Positions 26,429 to 37,578 of a stretch of DNA of 64,000 nt are shown here, in pieces. The stretch lies in assembly GCF_007991275.1 (NCBI RefSeq), contig NZ_BJYA01000011.1, positions 62,001 through 126,000 on the forward strand, written 5' to 3'. The notes beneath the pieces are model-generated. The model was not told the DNA's origin and ran no database searches. It saw nothing but the letters and a program-made list of their open reading frames with translations. The translations under genes and the position numbers were made by a program. How positions within the stretch are numbered: the first letter of the stretch is position 1; every line of letters begins with the position of its first letter. This DNA comes from Alkalibacillus haloalkaliphilus (GTDB taxonomy: Bacteria; Bacillota; Bacilli; Bacillales; Alkalibacillaceae).

Positions 26429-28189
26429 TTACAGGACAGATGTACGTCCTTGATAAATATTTCCGTTCGTTGGATCAATCGTAATCTCTTCCCCATTTTC
26501 TATTAATTTCATAGCGCCAGATACACCGACAATTACTGGTTTACCTACATTGATCCCAACGACAGCTGCATGGCTCGTTAACCCGCCTTCTTCTGTAACG
26601 ATTCCACTTGATCTTTCAATATAATTCATCATTTCTTTATCCGTACCATGAGCAACTAAAATATCTCCGTCATTGAAATTTTTCTCAAGCTCTTCTAAGT
26701 TTGTAGCATGAACTGCTTTTCCTACAGAACCAACTTTTCCAATACCTTGACCTTTAGCTACAATATTGCCGACAACATGGACTTTTATTAAGTTAGTTGT
26801 ACCACTTTCACCTACAGGTACTCCTGCCGTGATGACAATCCTGTCTCCATGTTGGAAAAGCTCAGAATCTAGACCTTTTTCTACTGCTAGAGCCAACATT
26901 TCATCAGTAGAAGAAACTTGGTCACCTTTCATTGCATGAACACCCCATACTAGTGAAAGCTGACGATTAACATAACCTTTGGACGTAACCGCTACAATGT
27001 TCGCTTTTGGTCGATATTTTGATACGTTACGAGCTGTATTTCCACTTTCAGTTGGAGTTACAATAGCTTTAACACTTAAGTCTTCAGCTAGGTTTGCAAC
27101 TGAGTGACTAATCGCATCAGTAATGCTCATGTCACCTTGTTCTAAGTAAGCATTAACGGACACTTGTTCTTCAATTGAATTTTCAGTGTAAACAGCAATG
27201 TTATTCATCGTTTTTACCGCTTCGACTGGGTAATCACCAGCTGCTGTTTCACCTGAAAGCATAATGGCATCTGTTCCATCAAAGATCGCATTCGCAACAT
27301 CACTCGCTTCTGCACGAGTAGGTCGAGGGTTTCGTTGCATTGAATCTAACATTTGAGTTGCTGTAATTACTGGCTTCCCTGCTACATTACATTGATAAAT
27401 TAAATCTTTTTGTACTAGCGGTACTTCTTCTGCCGGTATTTCTACACCTAAGTCACCACGTGCAACCATTAAACCATCACTTACTTTGATGATGTGCTCA
27501 ATGTTTTCTACACCTTCGCGGTTCTCAATTTTAGGGACAATTTGAATATGATCTGCTTGATGTTTCTCTAACAGCTCACGTATTTCTAACACATCAGAAG
27601 GACGTCTTACAAATGAGGCTGCAATAAAGTCAATATCTTCTTCAATACCGAACAAGATGTCATTTGCATCCTTATCCGTAATACCAGGTAAATTAACGCT
27701 CACATTTGGGACGTTTACACCTTTTTTGTTTTTGATTATGCCTGTATTCATAACTTTCGTTTCGATTTCATTTTTACCTTGATCGACAGAAATGACATCT
27801 AAGCCAATTAGACCATCATCTAAAAGAATTGTATTTCCTGGACCAACGTCTTCGATTAAGCCTGGATAAGTGACTGAGAATCGCTCAGCAGTTCCCTCTA
27901 CTTCATCCATTGATAAGTACACCGTTGAACCTTCTTGAAGTTCCACTTCTTCTTCTGCAAAAGTACCTGTTCTAATCTCCGGCCCTTTCGTATCTAAAAG
28001 AATTCCGACAGTAGCATTCATTTCTTCTGCTGCTTGGCGGATATTTTTTATTCTAGCACGATGTTCGTCGAAATCACCATGAGAGAAATTTAACCTCGCG
28101 ACATTCATCCCCGCACTGATGAGTTGTTTTAAAGTGTCAATTGACTCTGATGCTGGGCCTATTGTGCATACTATCTTTGTTTTTTTCAT
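26429..28189 (-). CDS. pyk: pyruvate kinase with C-terminal PEP-utilising domain
   Basis: Pyruvate kinase converts PEP and ADP to pyruvate and ATP. The catalytic TIM barrel holds the N-terminal [21 protein letters not shown], the lysine in [13 protein letters not shown] and [12 protein letters not shown]. Residues 475-586 form the extra phosphohistidine-like domain found in Bacillus ([14 protein letters not shown]), giving 586 residues in total. It is the second gene of pfkA-pyk, 32 bases after pfkA, with AGGAGG upstream. Confidence 0.98.
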   Translation of the reverse strand: MKKTKIVCTIGPASESIDTLKQLISAGMNVARLNFSHGDFDEHRARIKNIRQAAEEMNATVGILLDTKGPEIRTGTFAEEEVELQEGSTVYLSMDEVEGTAERFSVTYPGLIEDVGPGNTILLDDGLIGLDVISVDQGKNEIETKVMNTGIIKNKKGVNVPNVSVNLPGITDKDANDILFGIEEDIDFIAASFVRRPSDVLEIRELLEKHQADHIQIVPKIENREGVENIEHIIKVSDGLMVARGDLGVEIPAEEVPLVQKDLIYQCNVAGKPVITATQMLDSMQRNPRPTRAEASDVANAIFDGTDAIMLSGETAAGDYPVEAVKTMNNIAVYTENSIEEQVSVNAYLEQGDMSITDAISHSVANLAEDLSVKAIVTPTESGNTARNVSKYRPKANIVAVTSKGYVNRQLSLVWGVHAMKGDQVSSTDEMLALAVEKGLDSELFQHGDRIVITAGVPVGESGTTNLIKVHVVGNIVAKGQGIGKVGSVGKAVHATNLEELEKNFNDGDILVAHGTDKEMMNYIERSSGIVTEEGGLTSHAAVVGINVGKPVIVGVSGAMKLIENGEEITIDPTNGNIYQGRTSVL

Positions 28190-28221
28190 ATGTTTTGCTT
28201 CCTCCTAAATTATGTTCAAAC

Positions 28222-29205
<984 letters not shown>

Positions 29206-29327
29206 TCAATTGTATATCATATTGTAAATTAAAATTTCTATAAATGCCATGCATAAGGAATTACATATTTATTGAATCAATCTTATGAAAATTCACTCTA
29301 AACCCTTATTGGCTTTACTTTTAGAAA

Positions 29328-29353
29328 CAAAAACGGAGCTGATTAACAGCTCC
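29328..29353 (-). terminator. accA terminator
   Basis: GGAGCTG (29347-29353, minus strand) pairs with CAGCTCC (29335-29341), followed by GTTTTTGTTTC. It closes the accDA transcript before pfkA. Confidence 0.85.
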
Positions 29354-29360
29354 ATGTTTT

Positions 29361-30326
29361 TTAAGATTGTACAACAGTTGTAACAGCACCAATCTTTTTA
29401 TACTTTTCCCAACGTTTTTCTAACAATTCTTCTGTCGGTAAGGCTTTTAGTTCTTTCAAACTATCTTCAATACACTTAGAAATATGATTAGATTGATTTT
29501 CTAAGTCACGATGAGCCCCACCTTGAATTTCTTCGACTACATCATCAATAATATTAAGTTGTTTCAAGTCGTAAGATGTAATCTTCATCGACTCAGCAGC
29601 TTTTTGTGCCAAGTTTGAGTCTTTCCAAAGTAGTGCAGCAGCACCTTCTGGTGAAATTACTGAGTAAGTAGAGTTTTCAAGCATGTACAGTTTGTCTCCT
29701 ACACTGATGCCTAACGCTCCACCGCTACCACCTTCACCAATTACGATACAGATGACTGGCACTGTTAAACCTGCCATTTCACGCAAGTTTTTAGCAATAG
29801 CCTCACTTTGGCCACGTTCTTCTGCCGCCTTACCTGGATATGCACCCTTCGTATCTATAAACGTCACAATTGGACGATTGAATTTCTCAGCCTGTTTCAT
29901 TAACCGTAACGCTTTACGGTAACCTTCTGGGTGTGGCATACCGAAGTTCCTTCTTAAGTTATCTTTAGTATCTTTACCACGTTGGTGTCCAATAATCGTA
30001 ACAGGCTGATTACCGAATTTCGCAATACCACCAACAATGGCTTCATCATCACCGTAATAACGATCGCCATGCATCTCCATAAAGTCAGTAAAAATATGGT
30101 TAATATAATCAAGCGTTGTCGGGCGTTCAGCATGACGAGCCATTTGTACTCGATCCCAAGGTGTCATATTCCCATATACTTCTTGCTCTAAACGCTCTAA
30201 ACGGTTTTCTAACGTTGCGATCTCTTCAGTTAAGTCGACATCACTTTCACTCGTAAAGCTTTTTAACTCTGCAATCTTCTGTCTTAACTCAACAACAGGT
30301 TTCTCAAATGGTAATACATGTTTCAT
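29361..30326 (-). CDS. accA: acetyl-CoA carboxylase carboxyltransferase subunit alpha
   Basis: AccA and AccD form the carboxyltransferase that makes malonyl-CoA for fatty-acid synthesis. Conserved blocks include [69 protein letters not shown] and [13 protein letters not shown]. The 321-residue length is typical. Its ATG overlaps the accD stop by one base (TAATG), implying coupled, stoichiometric translation. Confidence 0.98.
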   Translation of the reverse strand: MKHVLPFEKPVVELRQKIAELKSFTSESDVDLTEEIATLENRLERLEQEVYGNMTPWDRVQMARHAERPTTLDYINHIFTDFMEMHGDRYYGDDEAIVGGIAKFGNQPVTIIGHQRGKDTKDNLRRNFGMPHPEGYRKALRLMKQAEKFNRPIVTFIDTKGAYPGKAAEERGQSEAIAKNLREMAGLTVPVICIVIGEGGSGGALGISVGDKLYMLENSTYSVISPEGAAALLWKDSNLAQKAAESMKITSYDLKQLNIIDDVVEEIQGGAHRDLENQSNHISKCIEDSLKELKALPTEELLEKRWEKYKKIGAVTTVVQS

Positions 30327-31183
30327 TACTGCCCACCTCCAACATGGTGGATTTCTAATATCGTTGAGAGAGTGTCTTTCATCTCATGACGAGGGACGAC
30401 ACGGTCTAGCTGCCCATGCTTGAATAAAAATTCCGCCGTTTGGAAATCATCAGGAAGCTTCTCTCTAATTGTTTGTTCTATGATTCTTCTACCCGCAAAA
30501 CCGATTAAAGCTTGTGGTTCTGCAAAGTTATAGTCACCTAGTGATGCAAAACTTGCGGAAACACCACCAGTAGTAGGGTTAGTCATATACGATATGAACA
30601 GCCCTCCTGCACGATCAAATCGTTCTAAGGCTACCGATGTTTTTGTCATCTGCATTAAGCTTAATACACCTTCTTGCATTCTAGCTCCGCCAGAAGCAGT
30701 GAATAAAATTAACGGTATGTTCAACTCGTTAGCTTTCTCAATTGCACGAGCTATTTTTTCGCCAACAACAGACCCCATACTTCCCATACGGAAGCGCGCG
30801 TCCATAACAGCTATTGCAGTAGGGAACCCGTTGATCGTTCCTTGTCCTGTTACGACACCTTCGTTAATTCCTGTCTTCTTTTGGTCTTTTTCAAGTTTTT
30901 GGAGGTAATCAGGAAACTCTAAAGGGTTTTCTGACACCATATCTTCATCCCACTCTTGGAATGATCCATCATCTAACAAGTAATTAATACGTTCAGGTGC
31001 TGACATTTGATGATGGTGATCACAGTTTGGGCACGTTAATAGGTTCTTTTCGATCTCTTTTCGATAATAAATCTTTCGGCAAGAGGGGCACTTTACCATT
31101 AACCCTTCTGGAACATCTTCATGTTCTTCTTGCTTGGAAATGGTGGCATATTTTCTTTTTTTATTAAACATATCCTTAATCAA
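30326..31183 (-). CDS. accD: acetyl-CoA carboxylase carboxyltransferase subunit beta
   Basis: AccD is the beta partner of AccA. The N-terminal zinc ribbon CPSCRK...CPNC is present, followed by the crotonase-like core ([42 protein letters not shown]). The open frame extends to 31216, but a TTG at 31181-31183, seven bases after AAAGGAGG, gives (M)[12 protein letters not shown] and 285 residues, matching the Bacillus N-terminus. It lies downstream of a FadR-type regulator gene (90-base gap) and is fused by overlap to accA. Confidence 0.97.
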   Translation of the reverse strand: MIKDMFNKKRKYATISKQEEHEDVPEGLMVKCPSCRKIYYRKEIEKNLLTCPNCDHHHQMSAPERINYLLDDGSFQEWDEDMVSENPLEFPDYLQKLEKDQKKTGINEGVVTGQGTINGFPTAIAVMDARFRMGSMGSVVGEKIARAIEKANELNIPLILFTASGGARMQEGVLSLMQMTKTSVALERFDRAGGLFISYMTNPTTGGVSASFASLGDYNFAEPQALIGFAGRRIIEQTIREKLPDDFQTAEFLFKHGQLDRVVPRHEMKDTLSTILEIHHVGGGQ

Positions 31184-31273
31184 GCTGATTCCTCCTTTTA
31201 GCCCTGACACTCTCAAAACATCATAACTTAATAAAAATAAAAAAACTGTCGTATTTTAGACAAGCATAATAAT

Positions 31274-31885
31274 TTAACTACACTGTTTCTCATAAAGCGA
31301 TGCGTGATGATCTAATGCTTGATTATATTGACGTTGACTAATTAGTTTAAGAAGCTCTTCATATTGAACCTGATTCACTTCTTTTGGATCAACTGTTTCA
31401 ACAAAACCTGTAACTAAATGCCAAATTTTTAACAACAGTCGATTGCCATAAGCTTCAAATAACCTTAAAAACAAGTCTGTATGTATATCATTAGACTCAA
31501 ACAATATGTCTTCAACTTGTGAATAATCCCACTGTTCATCAGCAAACAATTGATTTAAACAAACTTGTTCTAGTAAAAACTTCACTTCAAGTAATTCGCC
31601 TTTCGTCTTTACTTCTCGTAAAACAAAAGTCGATAACAATTCAACAGAATGATAAGGTTTATAGGTGCGTAAAAATGTGCCCTCCCCATGACGTGTCTCG
31701 ATTAAGCCAAGTAACTCAATTGCACGTAATGCTTCTCGAATAGATGCACGACTGGCGTTTAATTGCTCTGATAATTCACGCTCAGAAGGCAATCGGTCTC
31801 CATCTTTTAACTCTTGCTCTTCGATGAATTGACGAATTTGGTTAAGCACTTCTTGATAAACTTTCATCTTGGATTGATTCGTCAT
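31274..31885 (-). CDS. FadR-subfamily GntR transcriptional regulator
   Basis: This protein of 203 residues has an N-terminal winged helix (about 10-70) with the FadR-type recognition block GDRLPSERELSEQL and SRASIREALRAIELLGLIE, then HGEGTFLR. The all-alpha C-terminal ligand domain has no assignable effector from sequence. The start is ATG at 31883-31885 behind GAGGTG. It lies between malic enzyme and accDA on the same strand, with gaps of 22 and 90 bases. A TGGT-N3-ACCA palindrome, the usual half-site pattern of this subfamily, is in the malic-enzyme leader (33164-33174), so it probably regulates this cluster. The effector is unknown. Confidence 0.88.
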   Translation of the reverse strand: MTNQSKMKVYQEVLNQIRQFIEEQELKDGDRLPSERELSEQLNASRASIREALRAIELLGLIETRHGEGTFLRTYKPYHSVELLSTFVLREVKTKGELLEVKFLLEQVCLNQLFADEQWDYSQVEDILFESNDIHTDLFLRLFEAYGNRLLLKIWHLVTGFVETVDPKEVNQVQYEELLKLISQRQYNQALDHHASLYEKQCS

Positions 31886-31907
31886 TTTACGCACCTCATA
31901 AATATAA

Positions 31908-33137
31908 TTAATCTTGTTTAGTTAACTGTTCAGTATGTCTTACAACATCGTCAGGGTCGACGTGTACTCTTGCAACACCTGATTCCATTGCAGCTCTTGC
32001 TACAGCTCCTGCTACAGCCGGTGCTACGCGTGAATCAAATGGTTCAGGGATGACGTAGTCAGATGACAACTCATCACCTACTAAAGATGCAATAGCTTCT
32101 GCTGCTGCCACCTTCATCTTTTCATTAATTCGTGTTGCTCGCACATCTAGAGCACCGCGGAAGATCCCTGGGAATGCTAATACGTTGTTCACTTGGTTAG
32201 GGAAGTCAGAACGCCCTGTACCAATTACACTAGCTCCCGCTTCTTTTGCATCTTCTGGCATAATTTCAGGATCTGGATTAGCCATCGCAAAAATAACGGG
32301 GTTGTCATTCATGCTTTCAACCATCTCTTTTGACAAAGCGCCACCTACTGATACTCCAATGAATACATCAGTATCTTGCATAACTTCTTCTAATGAACCT
32401 TCTTTACGATCTTTATTCGTCATACGTGCAATCTCATCTTTCACATCGTTCATACCATATGTACGACCTTCAAAAATCGCACCTTTTGAATCACACATAA
32501 TCATATCTCGAACACCGAAATTATAAAGTAATTTAATAATTGCGATTCCGGCTGCACCTGCACCATTTGCAACAACTTTAATCTCGGAAAAGCTCTTGCC
32601 TGATAATTTGAGTGCATTAATTAAACCTGCAACTGTTACAATTGCAGTACCATGTTGGTCATCATGGAATATTGGAATATTCGTTTCCTTCTTTAAACGT
32701 TCTTCTATGATAAAGCAGTTTGGAGCTGCAATATCTTCTAAGTTAATCCCGCCAAAAGTAGGCTCCATAAGTTTAACAGCTTGGACAAACTCATCGACAT
32801 CATGAGTATTTAGTGCAATTGGAAAAGAATCAACACCAGCAAACCCTTTAAACAATGCAGATTTACCTTCCATAACAGGTAGCGAAGCTTCTGCACCAAT
32901 GTTACCTAGTCCTAATACAGCAGAACCGTCAGTCACAACGCCTACCATATTGCCTTTCATTGTATAATCATAAACCGTCTCTTTATTGTCATATATAGCT
33001 TTACAAGGTTCAGCGACTCCTGGTGAGTAAGCTAAACTTAAATCCCTAGCGTTCTTGATTGGAACTTTAGAGTGTGTTGCTAGTTTTCCTTGGTTTGCCT
33101 TATGAATGTGTAATGCTTCTGCTTTTAAGTTAGCCAC
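31908..33137 (-). CDS. ytsJ: NAD(P)-dependent malic enzyme
   Basis: Malic enzyme decarboxylates malate to pyruvate, producing NAD(P)H. The short bacterial form of 409 residues is seen, with SLAYSPGVAEPCKAI, the malate/metal motif NLEDIAAPNCFIIEERLK, FHDDQHGTAIVTVAG and the nucleotide motif NGAGAAGIAI. The start is GTG at 33135-33137 behind AAAGGAG. It opens a likely malic enzyme-regulator-accD-accA cluster that supplies pyruvate and reducing power for fatty-acid synthesis. B. subtilis YtsJ, the NADP-preferring paralogue, occupies the corresponding place beside accDA and dnaE. Cofactor choice is inferred. Confidence 0.94.
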   Translation of the reverse strand: MANLKAEALHIHKANQGKLATHSKVPIKNARDLSLAYSPGVAEPCKAIYDNKETVYDYTMKGNMVGVVTDGSAVLGLGNIGAEASLPVMEGKSALFKGFAGVDSFPIALNTHDVDEFVQAVKLMEPTFGGINLEDIAAPNCFIIEERLKKETNIPIFHDDQHGTAIVTVAGLINALKLSGKSFSEIKVVANGAGAAGIAIIKLLYNFGVRDMIMCDSKGAIFEGRTYGMNDVKDEIARMTNKDRKEGSLEEVMQDTDVFIGVSVGGALSKEMVESMNDNPVIFAMANPDPEIMPEDAKEAGASVIGTGRSDFPNQVNNVLAFPGIFRGALDVRATRINEKMKVAAAEAIASLVGDELSSDYVIPEPFDSRVAPAVAGAVARAAMESGVARVHVDPDDVVRHTEQLTKQD

Positions 33138-33163
33138 TTATACCGCTCCTTTAATTTCGAAAA

Positions 33164-33174
33164 TGGTCTGACCA
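33164..33174. promoter_or_regulatory. putative FadR-type operator in malic-enzyme leader
   Basis: TGGTCTGACCA is a perfect palindrome of the form TGGT-N3-ACCA used by FadR-subfamily GntR regulators (FadR, PdhR, LldR). It lies about 5-15 bases downstream of the predicted transcription start and about 27 bases upstream of the GTG start. Confidence 0.6.
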
Positions 33175-33186
33175 CTAATCGAATTT

Positions 33187-33214
33187 ATTATAACAAATAG
33201 TGAATGCATGTAAA
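33187..33214 (-). promoter_or_regulatory. promoter of malic enzyme
   Basis: TTTACA (33209-33214), a 16-base spacer and TATAAT (33187-33192) on the minus strand. The -35 lies inside one arm of a 13-bp inverted repeat. Confidence 0.7.
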
Positions 33215-33267
33215 GTGTTATTTGAAATCGCATAATAAATTTGCACCCACTATTACACTTTACATGC
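33206..33267. repeat. 13-bp inverted repeat between dnaE and malic enzyme
   Basis: GCATGTAAAGTGT (33206-33218) and ACACTTTACATGC (33255-33267) are perfect inverted copies separated by 36 bases. The left arm overlaps the malic-enzyme -35. There is no T-run, so it could be an operator pair for a looping regulator, or a weak dnaE terminator starting three bases after its stop. Confidence 0.6.
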
Positions 33268-33269
33268 TT

Positions 33270-36200
33270 CTATTTTAAAACGACATGCTCTTCATGAAAA
33301 AATCTTTTTAATTGACTTAAACTATCTTCTGTTACATCTATATCATAATTAGGAGATAATTGATAAACCTTTTTATACTTAATAGAATAAACAGCAATTG
33401 GAACTGTCCCTGGAAACTGATTACGAACTTGCTTAATATAGGAAAGTTGTTCTTCTTCATCCTCAGGGTGTAACTTAATGTATAACTGCTCATGACGATC
33501 TTTTGGTATAGTTTCATAATTAAAAGGCTTGATTTTTTCAACGATCAGTTGCTTCGAACCTTGTCTTTCGTCCAATCTACCATGAACGTTAACCATTTGC
33601 TCTTCTTCTAGTTCACGGCTAACTTCCCGATACACCTTAGGAAACACGACACTTTCTATTTCATTCGTTTCATCTTCTAAAGTGACAAAGGCCATTTGTT
33701 CTCCACGCTTCGTTCTAATATCTTTCATTCGACTGATCGACGCAACAATGTTGTAGTTATTCTTAACTGGTTGTTTTAACATTTGATTAATTGAGAGAAC
33801 ACCATTTCTTATAAGCGTACGTCTTATTTGACTAATTGGATGCTCACTAATTCTAAAACCCATGACTTCTTTTTCCAAACTTAATTCTTTTAAGATCGGG
33901 AAGGCATCAACCTTAGTGTACTCAACTTCCATATTAAATAAATCATCTTCCCAATTTAGTTGATCATCCATAGCTGAAAATAATTCACCTTGGTCCATAG
34001 CTTGTACAATTGACGCAAGTAATTGAGCACGGTTAGGATGAATATCATCAAAGGCTCCTACAATAATTAATGACTCAATAATAGGACGATTAACGACTTG
34101 TAATGAGACACGCATACAAAAATCAAAAAGGCTTTTAAATGGTTTTTGCTTACGTGCACGAATGATTTCATCTAAAGCTTGTTTTCCAAAACCTTTCACG
34201 GCTAATAACCCGAAACGAATCGTCTGTTGATCGTTCACAGTGAACTTCCCAAAACTTTCATTAACAGAAGGCGGAAGCACTCTTAATCCTACTTGCCTCG
34301 CTTCTTTTAAATAGCGTTCTAACTTATTTGAGTCATGCATCATTGATGTTAACAGTTCAGCATAAAAGTAAGCAGGATAGTTGGCTTTAAAATAAGCAAT
34401 TTGATAAGAAATCATCGAATAAGCTACAGCGTGACTTTTATTAAATCCATAATCTGCAAAGCGCTCAATCCAGTCAAAGACTTGCTCTGCAACATGTTGG
34501 TCATATCCATTTTCTAATGAACCGTTAATAAATGCAGCTTTAAGCTGTTCAATAGCCTCACGATCTTTCTTACTAATAGCCCTTCTTAATAGGTCAGCTT
34601 GTGCAAGTGAAAAACCTGCCTGTCTACTTGCAATTTGCATAATCTGTTCTTGGTATATTAATACCCCATACGTTTCGTTTAAAACCGGTTTTAGGTCAGA
34701 ATGGATATATTCTACAGGTGTCTTACCATGTTTACGTTCTGAGAATGTTTCAATGAACTGCATTGGACCTGGCCTGTAAAGTGAAATTACCGCTACGATA
34801 TCTTCAAACTTTGTTGGTTTAATTGACTTTAACGCGTTTTTCATCCCATCTGATTCTAACTGGAATACTCCAGTTGTATATCCAAATTGTAATAGACGAA
34901 ACGTTTTTTCATCCTGTTTCGGAATTTGCTCAACAGAGACCTTCTTTCCTTCTCGCTCTTCAATTTGTTTAATCATACGTTCAATTAACGTTAAGTTACG
35001 TAAACCAAGAAAGTCCATTTTTAGTAGACCTAAAGACTCTAACTCATTCATTGGCATTTGAGTTAACAATACACCTTCTGCACCTTTAAACATTGGAATC
35101 TTTTCAAGCATTGGACGATTACTAATAATAACCCCAGCAGCATGCACAGAGTGGTGTCTAGGTAAACCTTCAATGACAAAAGCCGCCTGGAACATTTCAA
35201 TTAATTGTTGTGATTGCTTAATATAATGTTTTAAAGAATCATTGTTTAAGATGACTTCTTTTAGCGATGACATTTGTTGCGGCAACTGTTTTAACAAATA
35301 TGTTAACTGCTCACGGCTAAGCTGGAACACTTTACTTAATTCACGGATCGTTGATTTAGCTTGGAAGGTACCAAACGTAATGATTTGTGCAACATAATTT
35401 TCGCCATATTTATTTTTGACATAGTGTAAAACTTCATCTCGTCGATAATCAGAAAAATCAATATCAATATCAGGCATTGTTTTTCTTTCAGGGTTCAAAA
35501 ACCGTTCGAATAGTAAGTTATGTTTAATTGGATCAACCTCTGTAATGTTTAATAAATAAGCTACAATTGAACCTGCTGCCGAACCACGGCCTGGACCAGT
35601 TAAGATGTTTGATTGCTTCGCAAATTTAACTAAATCCCAGACGATTAAAAAGTAATCAGCGAACTGCATACTATTAATAACAGATAGCTCGTGCTCGAGA
35701 CGCTCTTTTGCCTTTTGTTGTTGGGCGTCACTGTATTTTACATGTATAGCTTTATAGCACAACTCACTTAACAACTGTTCTGATGATTGATCTTTTTCAT
35801 TTGGATAAGTAGGTAGTGTAAACCACTTACTTGTAATTGGGACCTCACATTGTTGAGCAATAAATTTAGTTCTATTAATTGCACCTTCCCATTGTTGAGC
35901 AAACAATGGATCGAAATCAGTAGTACGTTTTAAGTAAGTTGCCGAATCCTCTTTTGAAGACCTTTGATTAATTGTAGCGCCGTGCTCCATCGCTCTTAAT
36001 GCTTCATAACCAACTCGATCTTTTTCGTTTACATAACGGACATCATCGGTCACAACGGCTTTCTCTAAATACTGTTTCCCTTCATTTTGTAACCAGCTTA
36101 TGACATGTCCTTGTTGGTTTGGTTGGACGTTGATATACCATTGTTCAAATCCTTGATCAATGTAATCGACCAGCTGATGAAGTCGCTCGAAATCATTTAA

Positions 36201-36602
36201 GTGAATTAACTCTTCCATAAAGTTTTGATAGAAGGAAACAATCGGTATAATACCTTCTAATTCCACTAATTGCGACAATGTTGGTTGACCTTCATTAATA
36301 TGTATAGCATTTGAAAGCTGAACGAGTGATTGATAACCAACCTTATCTTTCGCTAAAAGAATAAACTTAGTCGGTCGTTGCTCGTCAGGTAAATAAACAT
36401 GACAAGTCATACCAGTAATAGGTTTAACGTTATAACGCTGGCAAACTTTAATAAACTGATATGACCCATGTAGCACTTCTTCATCAGTTAGAGCAATTGC
36501 TTCAAAGCCAAGCTCAGAAGCCCTCTTGACTAATTGTTCTATATGAATAGCACTTTTCATTAATGTATAGCTAGAGTGTACTTGTAAATGAACAAAGTCC
36601 AT
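33270..36602 (-). CDS. dnaE: DNA polymerase III subunit alpha DnaE (DnaE1-type second replicase)
   Basis: In Bacillus this error-prone replicase extends RNA primers before handing over to PolC. The 1110-residue length matches B. subtilis DnaE. The N-terminal PHP domain is degenerate (ALTDEEVLHG instead of the metal-binding TDH), so proofreading is not expected. The polymerase core has GPGRGSAAGSIVAYLL and the catalytic PDIDIDFSDYRR, then HHSVHAAGVIIS and a DNA-binding helix-hairpin region; an OB-fold lies near residue 960. The ATG has GAAGGTG upstream. It is divergent from ytrH and upstream of malic enzyme. Confidence 0.97.
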   Translation of the reverse strand: MDFVHLQVHSSYTLMKSAIHIEQLVKRASELGFEAIALTDEEVLHGSYQFIKVCQRYNVKPITGMTCHVYLPDEQRPTKFILLAKDKVGYQSLVQLSNAIHINEGQPTLSQLVELEGIIPIVSFYQNFMEELIHLNDFERLHQLVDYIDQGFEQWYINVQPNQQGHVISWLQNEGKQYLEKAVVTDDVRYVNEKDRVGYEALRAMEHGATINQRSSKEDSATYLKRTTDFDPLFAQQWEGAINRTKFIAQQCEVPITSKWFTLPTYPNEKDQSSEQLLSELCYKAIHVKYSDAQQQKAKERLEHELSVINSMQFADYFLIVWDLVKFAKQSNILTGPGRGSAAGSIVAYLLNITEVDPIKHNLLFERFLNPERKTMPDIDIDFSDYRRDEVLHYVKNKYGENYVAQIITFGTFQAKSTIRELSKVFQLSREQLTYLLKQLPQQMSSLKEVILNNDSLKHYIKQSQQLIEMFQAAFVIEGLPRHHSVHAAGVIISNRPMLEKIPMFKGAEGVLLTQMPMNELESLGLLKMDFLGLRNLTLIERMIKQIEEREGKKVSVEQIPKQDEKTFRLLQFGYTTGVFQLESDGMKNALKSIKPTKFEDIVAVISLYRPGPMQFIETFSERKHGKTPVEYIHSDLKPVLNETYGVLIYQEQIMQIASRQAGFSLAQADLLRRAISKKDREAIEQLKAAFINGSLENGYDQHVAEQVFDWIERFADYGFNKSHAVAYSMISYQIAYFKANYPAYFYAELLTSMMHDSNKLERYLKEARQVGLRVLPPSVNESFGKFTVNDQQTIRFGLLAVKGFGKQALDEIIRARKQKPFKSLFDFCMRVSLQVVNRPIIESLIIVGAFDDIHPNRAQLLASIVQAMDQGELFSAMDDQLNWEDDLFNMEVEYTKVDAFPILKELSLEKEVMGFRISEHPISQIRRTLIRNGVLSINQMLKQPVKNNYNIVASISRMKDIRTKRGEQMAFVTLEDETNEIESVVFPKVYREVSRELEEEQMVNVHGRLDERQGSKQLIVEKIKPFNYETIPKDRHEQLYIKLHPEDEEEQLSYIKQVRNQFPGTVPIAVYSIKYKKVYQLSPNYDIDVTEDSLSQLKRFFHEEHVVLK

Positions 36603-36673
36603 AAATTATTCACCTTCAATCATGTGAATCTATTCCATTCACTTCTTATTATACATTTCTATTGAATTCATTC

Positions 36674-36702
36674 ACATATAAAAGCCTAAGAAATCATATA
36701 GT
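36674..36702 (+). promoter_or_regulatory. sigma-E-like promoter of ytrHI
   Basis: ACATATA (36674-36680), a 14-base spacer and CATATAGT (36695-36702) are each one mismatch from the sigma-E -35 and -10 consensus. ytrHI is a mother-cell sigma-E operon in B. subtilis. Confidence 0.55.
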
Positions 36703-36740
36703 TTATAAGACAACCTCTACACTGAAAGGTCGTAGATTAT

Positions 36741-37070
36741 ATGGAAGAACGATTTATTGCCTCAATTATAAAATGTTTTTTTATTGCCTTTGGCGTATTA
36801 ACTGGCGGTGCTTTATTTGGTAGTTTAAGCGCCTATTTAACTGGACAACCACCCATTTCTGAAATGATGTTAGCAGCAAAGAAATTAAGGATTTGGGCAA
36901 TTGTTGCAGCAATTGGTGGCACCTTTGATGCGATTTCTACTTTTGAAAAAGGAATATTTGAAGCATCAACCGTCGATCTAATTAAACAAATATTATTAAT
37001 CATTTCAGCTATGGGAGGGGTTAAATCAGCCCTCATGTTAATTAGCTGGATCACACAAGGGGACATTTAA
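36741..37070 (+). CDS. ytrH: sporulation membrane protein YtrH
   Basis: YtrH is a small mother-cell membrane protein needed for efficient sporulation in Bacillus. The 109 residues contain three hydrophobic segments (about 8-28, 50-68 and 80-103) and the family pattern SLSAYLTGQPPISEM and WAIVAAIGGTFDAISTFEKG. It is followed one base later by ytrI, and is divergent from dnaE, the same arrangement as in B. subtilis. A sigma-E-like promoter lies upstream. Confidence 0.92.
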   Translation: MEERFIASIIKCFFIAFGVLTGGALFGSLSAYLTGQPPISEMMLAAKKLRIWAIVAAIGGTFDAISTFEKGIFEASTVDLIKQILLIISAMGGVKSALMLISWITQGDI

Positions 37071-37071
37071 C

Positions 37072-37578
37072 ATGCACATACCCCCATTTTATAAGAAAAC
37101 AACGTGGCAAGCGTTTTTTATTGGAATTTTAACAGGTGTTGTCATTGGTTATATGTTTTTCTTATATGTGTATGGACAGCATACTGAAAGGTGGATTGAG
37201 GAAAACCTGACACTACGAAACGAACTAAGTCAAGTTAAACAAGAAAATGAACTGTTAAAACAAGATAAAGATGATTTAAATCGTGCTAATGAAGAAAGGT
37301 TAACCATTCAAGATATTGAGCTTAATTGGCATAACGCTGATGAGTTAGACCTTGATCGTTTCACCTTGCATGAGTTAAACGAAAACGTATTACAAGAATT
37401 GCAAACCGTTATGGGCCGAAATATCCAGTCTGTGTCTGACCAAAGAGAATTAATCATTAGAACAATTGAGAACAAACTTTACAATATTAGAGATATTAGA
37501 TATCAATTAGAAGTGCATCACATTACGATTTCTACAACATTAATCATTACCATTAAAGTCCATATAACAAGTTCATAG
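37072..37578 (+). CDS. ytrI: sporulation membrane protein YtrI
   Basis: YtrI acts with YtrH in sporulation. The 168-residue protein has a short cytosolic N-terminus with PPFYKKTTWQAF, one transmembrane helix (about 14-35), a coiled-coil segment (about 40-80, ELSQVKQENELLKQDKDDL) and a C-terminal domain. It begins one base after the ytrH stop, behind GGGGAC. No terminator with a T-run follows, only an AT-rich inverted repeat at 37602-37636. Confidence 0.88.
   Translation: MHIPPFYKKTTWQAFFIGILTGVVIGYMFFLYVYGQHTERWIEENLTLRNELSQVKQENELLKQDKDDLNRANEERLTIQDIELNWHNADELDLDRFTLHELNENVLQELQTVMGRNIQSVSDQRELIIRTIENKLYNIRDIRYQLEVHHITISTTLIITIKVHITSS

Noticed and set aside
31184-31273. FapR or TGTC-N8-GACA operator upstream of accD
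   Set aside because: Does not match the FapR consensus and the short half-sites are expected by chance in AT-rich DNA.
33270-36602. Degenerate PHP domain of DnaE as an inactivated gene
   Set aside because: The same loss is normal in Bacillus DnaE1-type enzymes; all polymerase motifs are intact.
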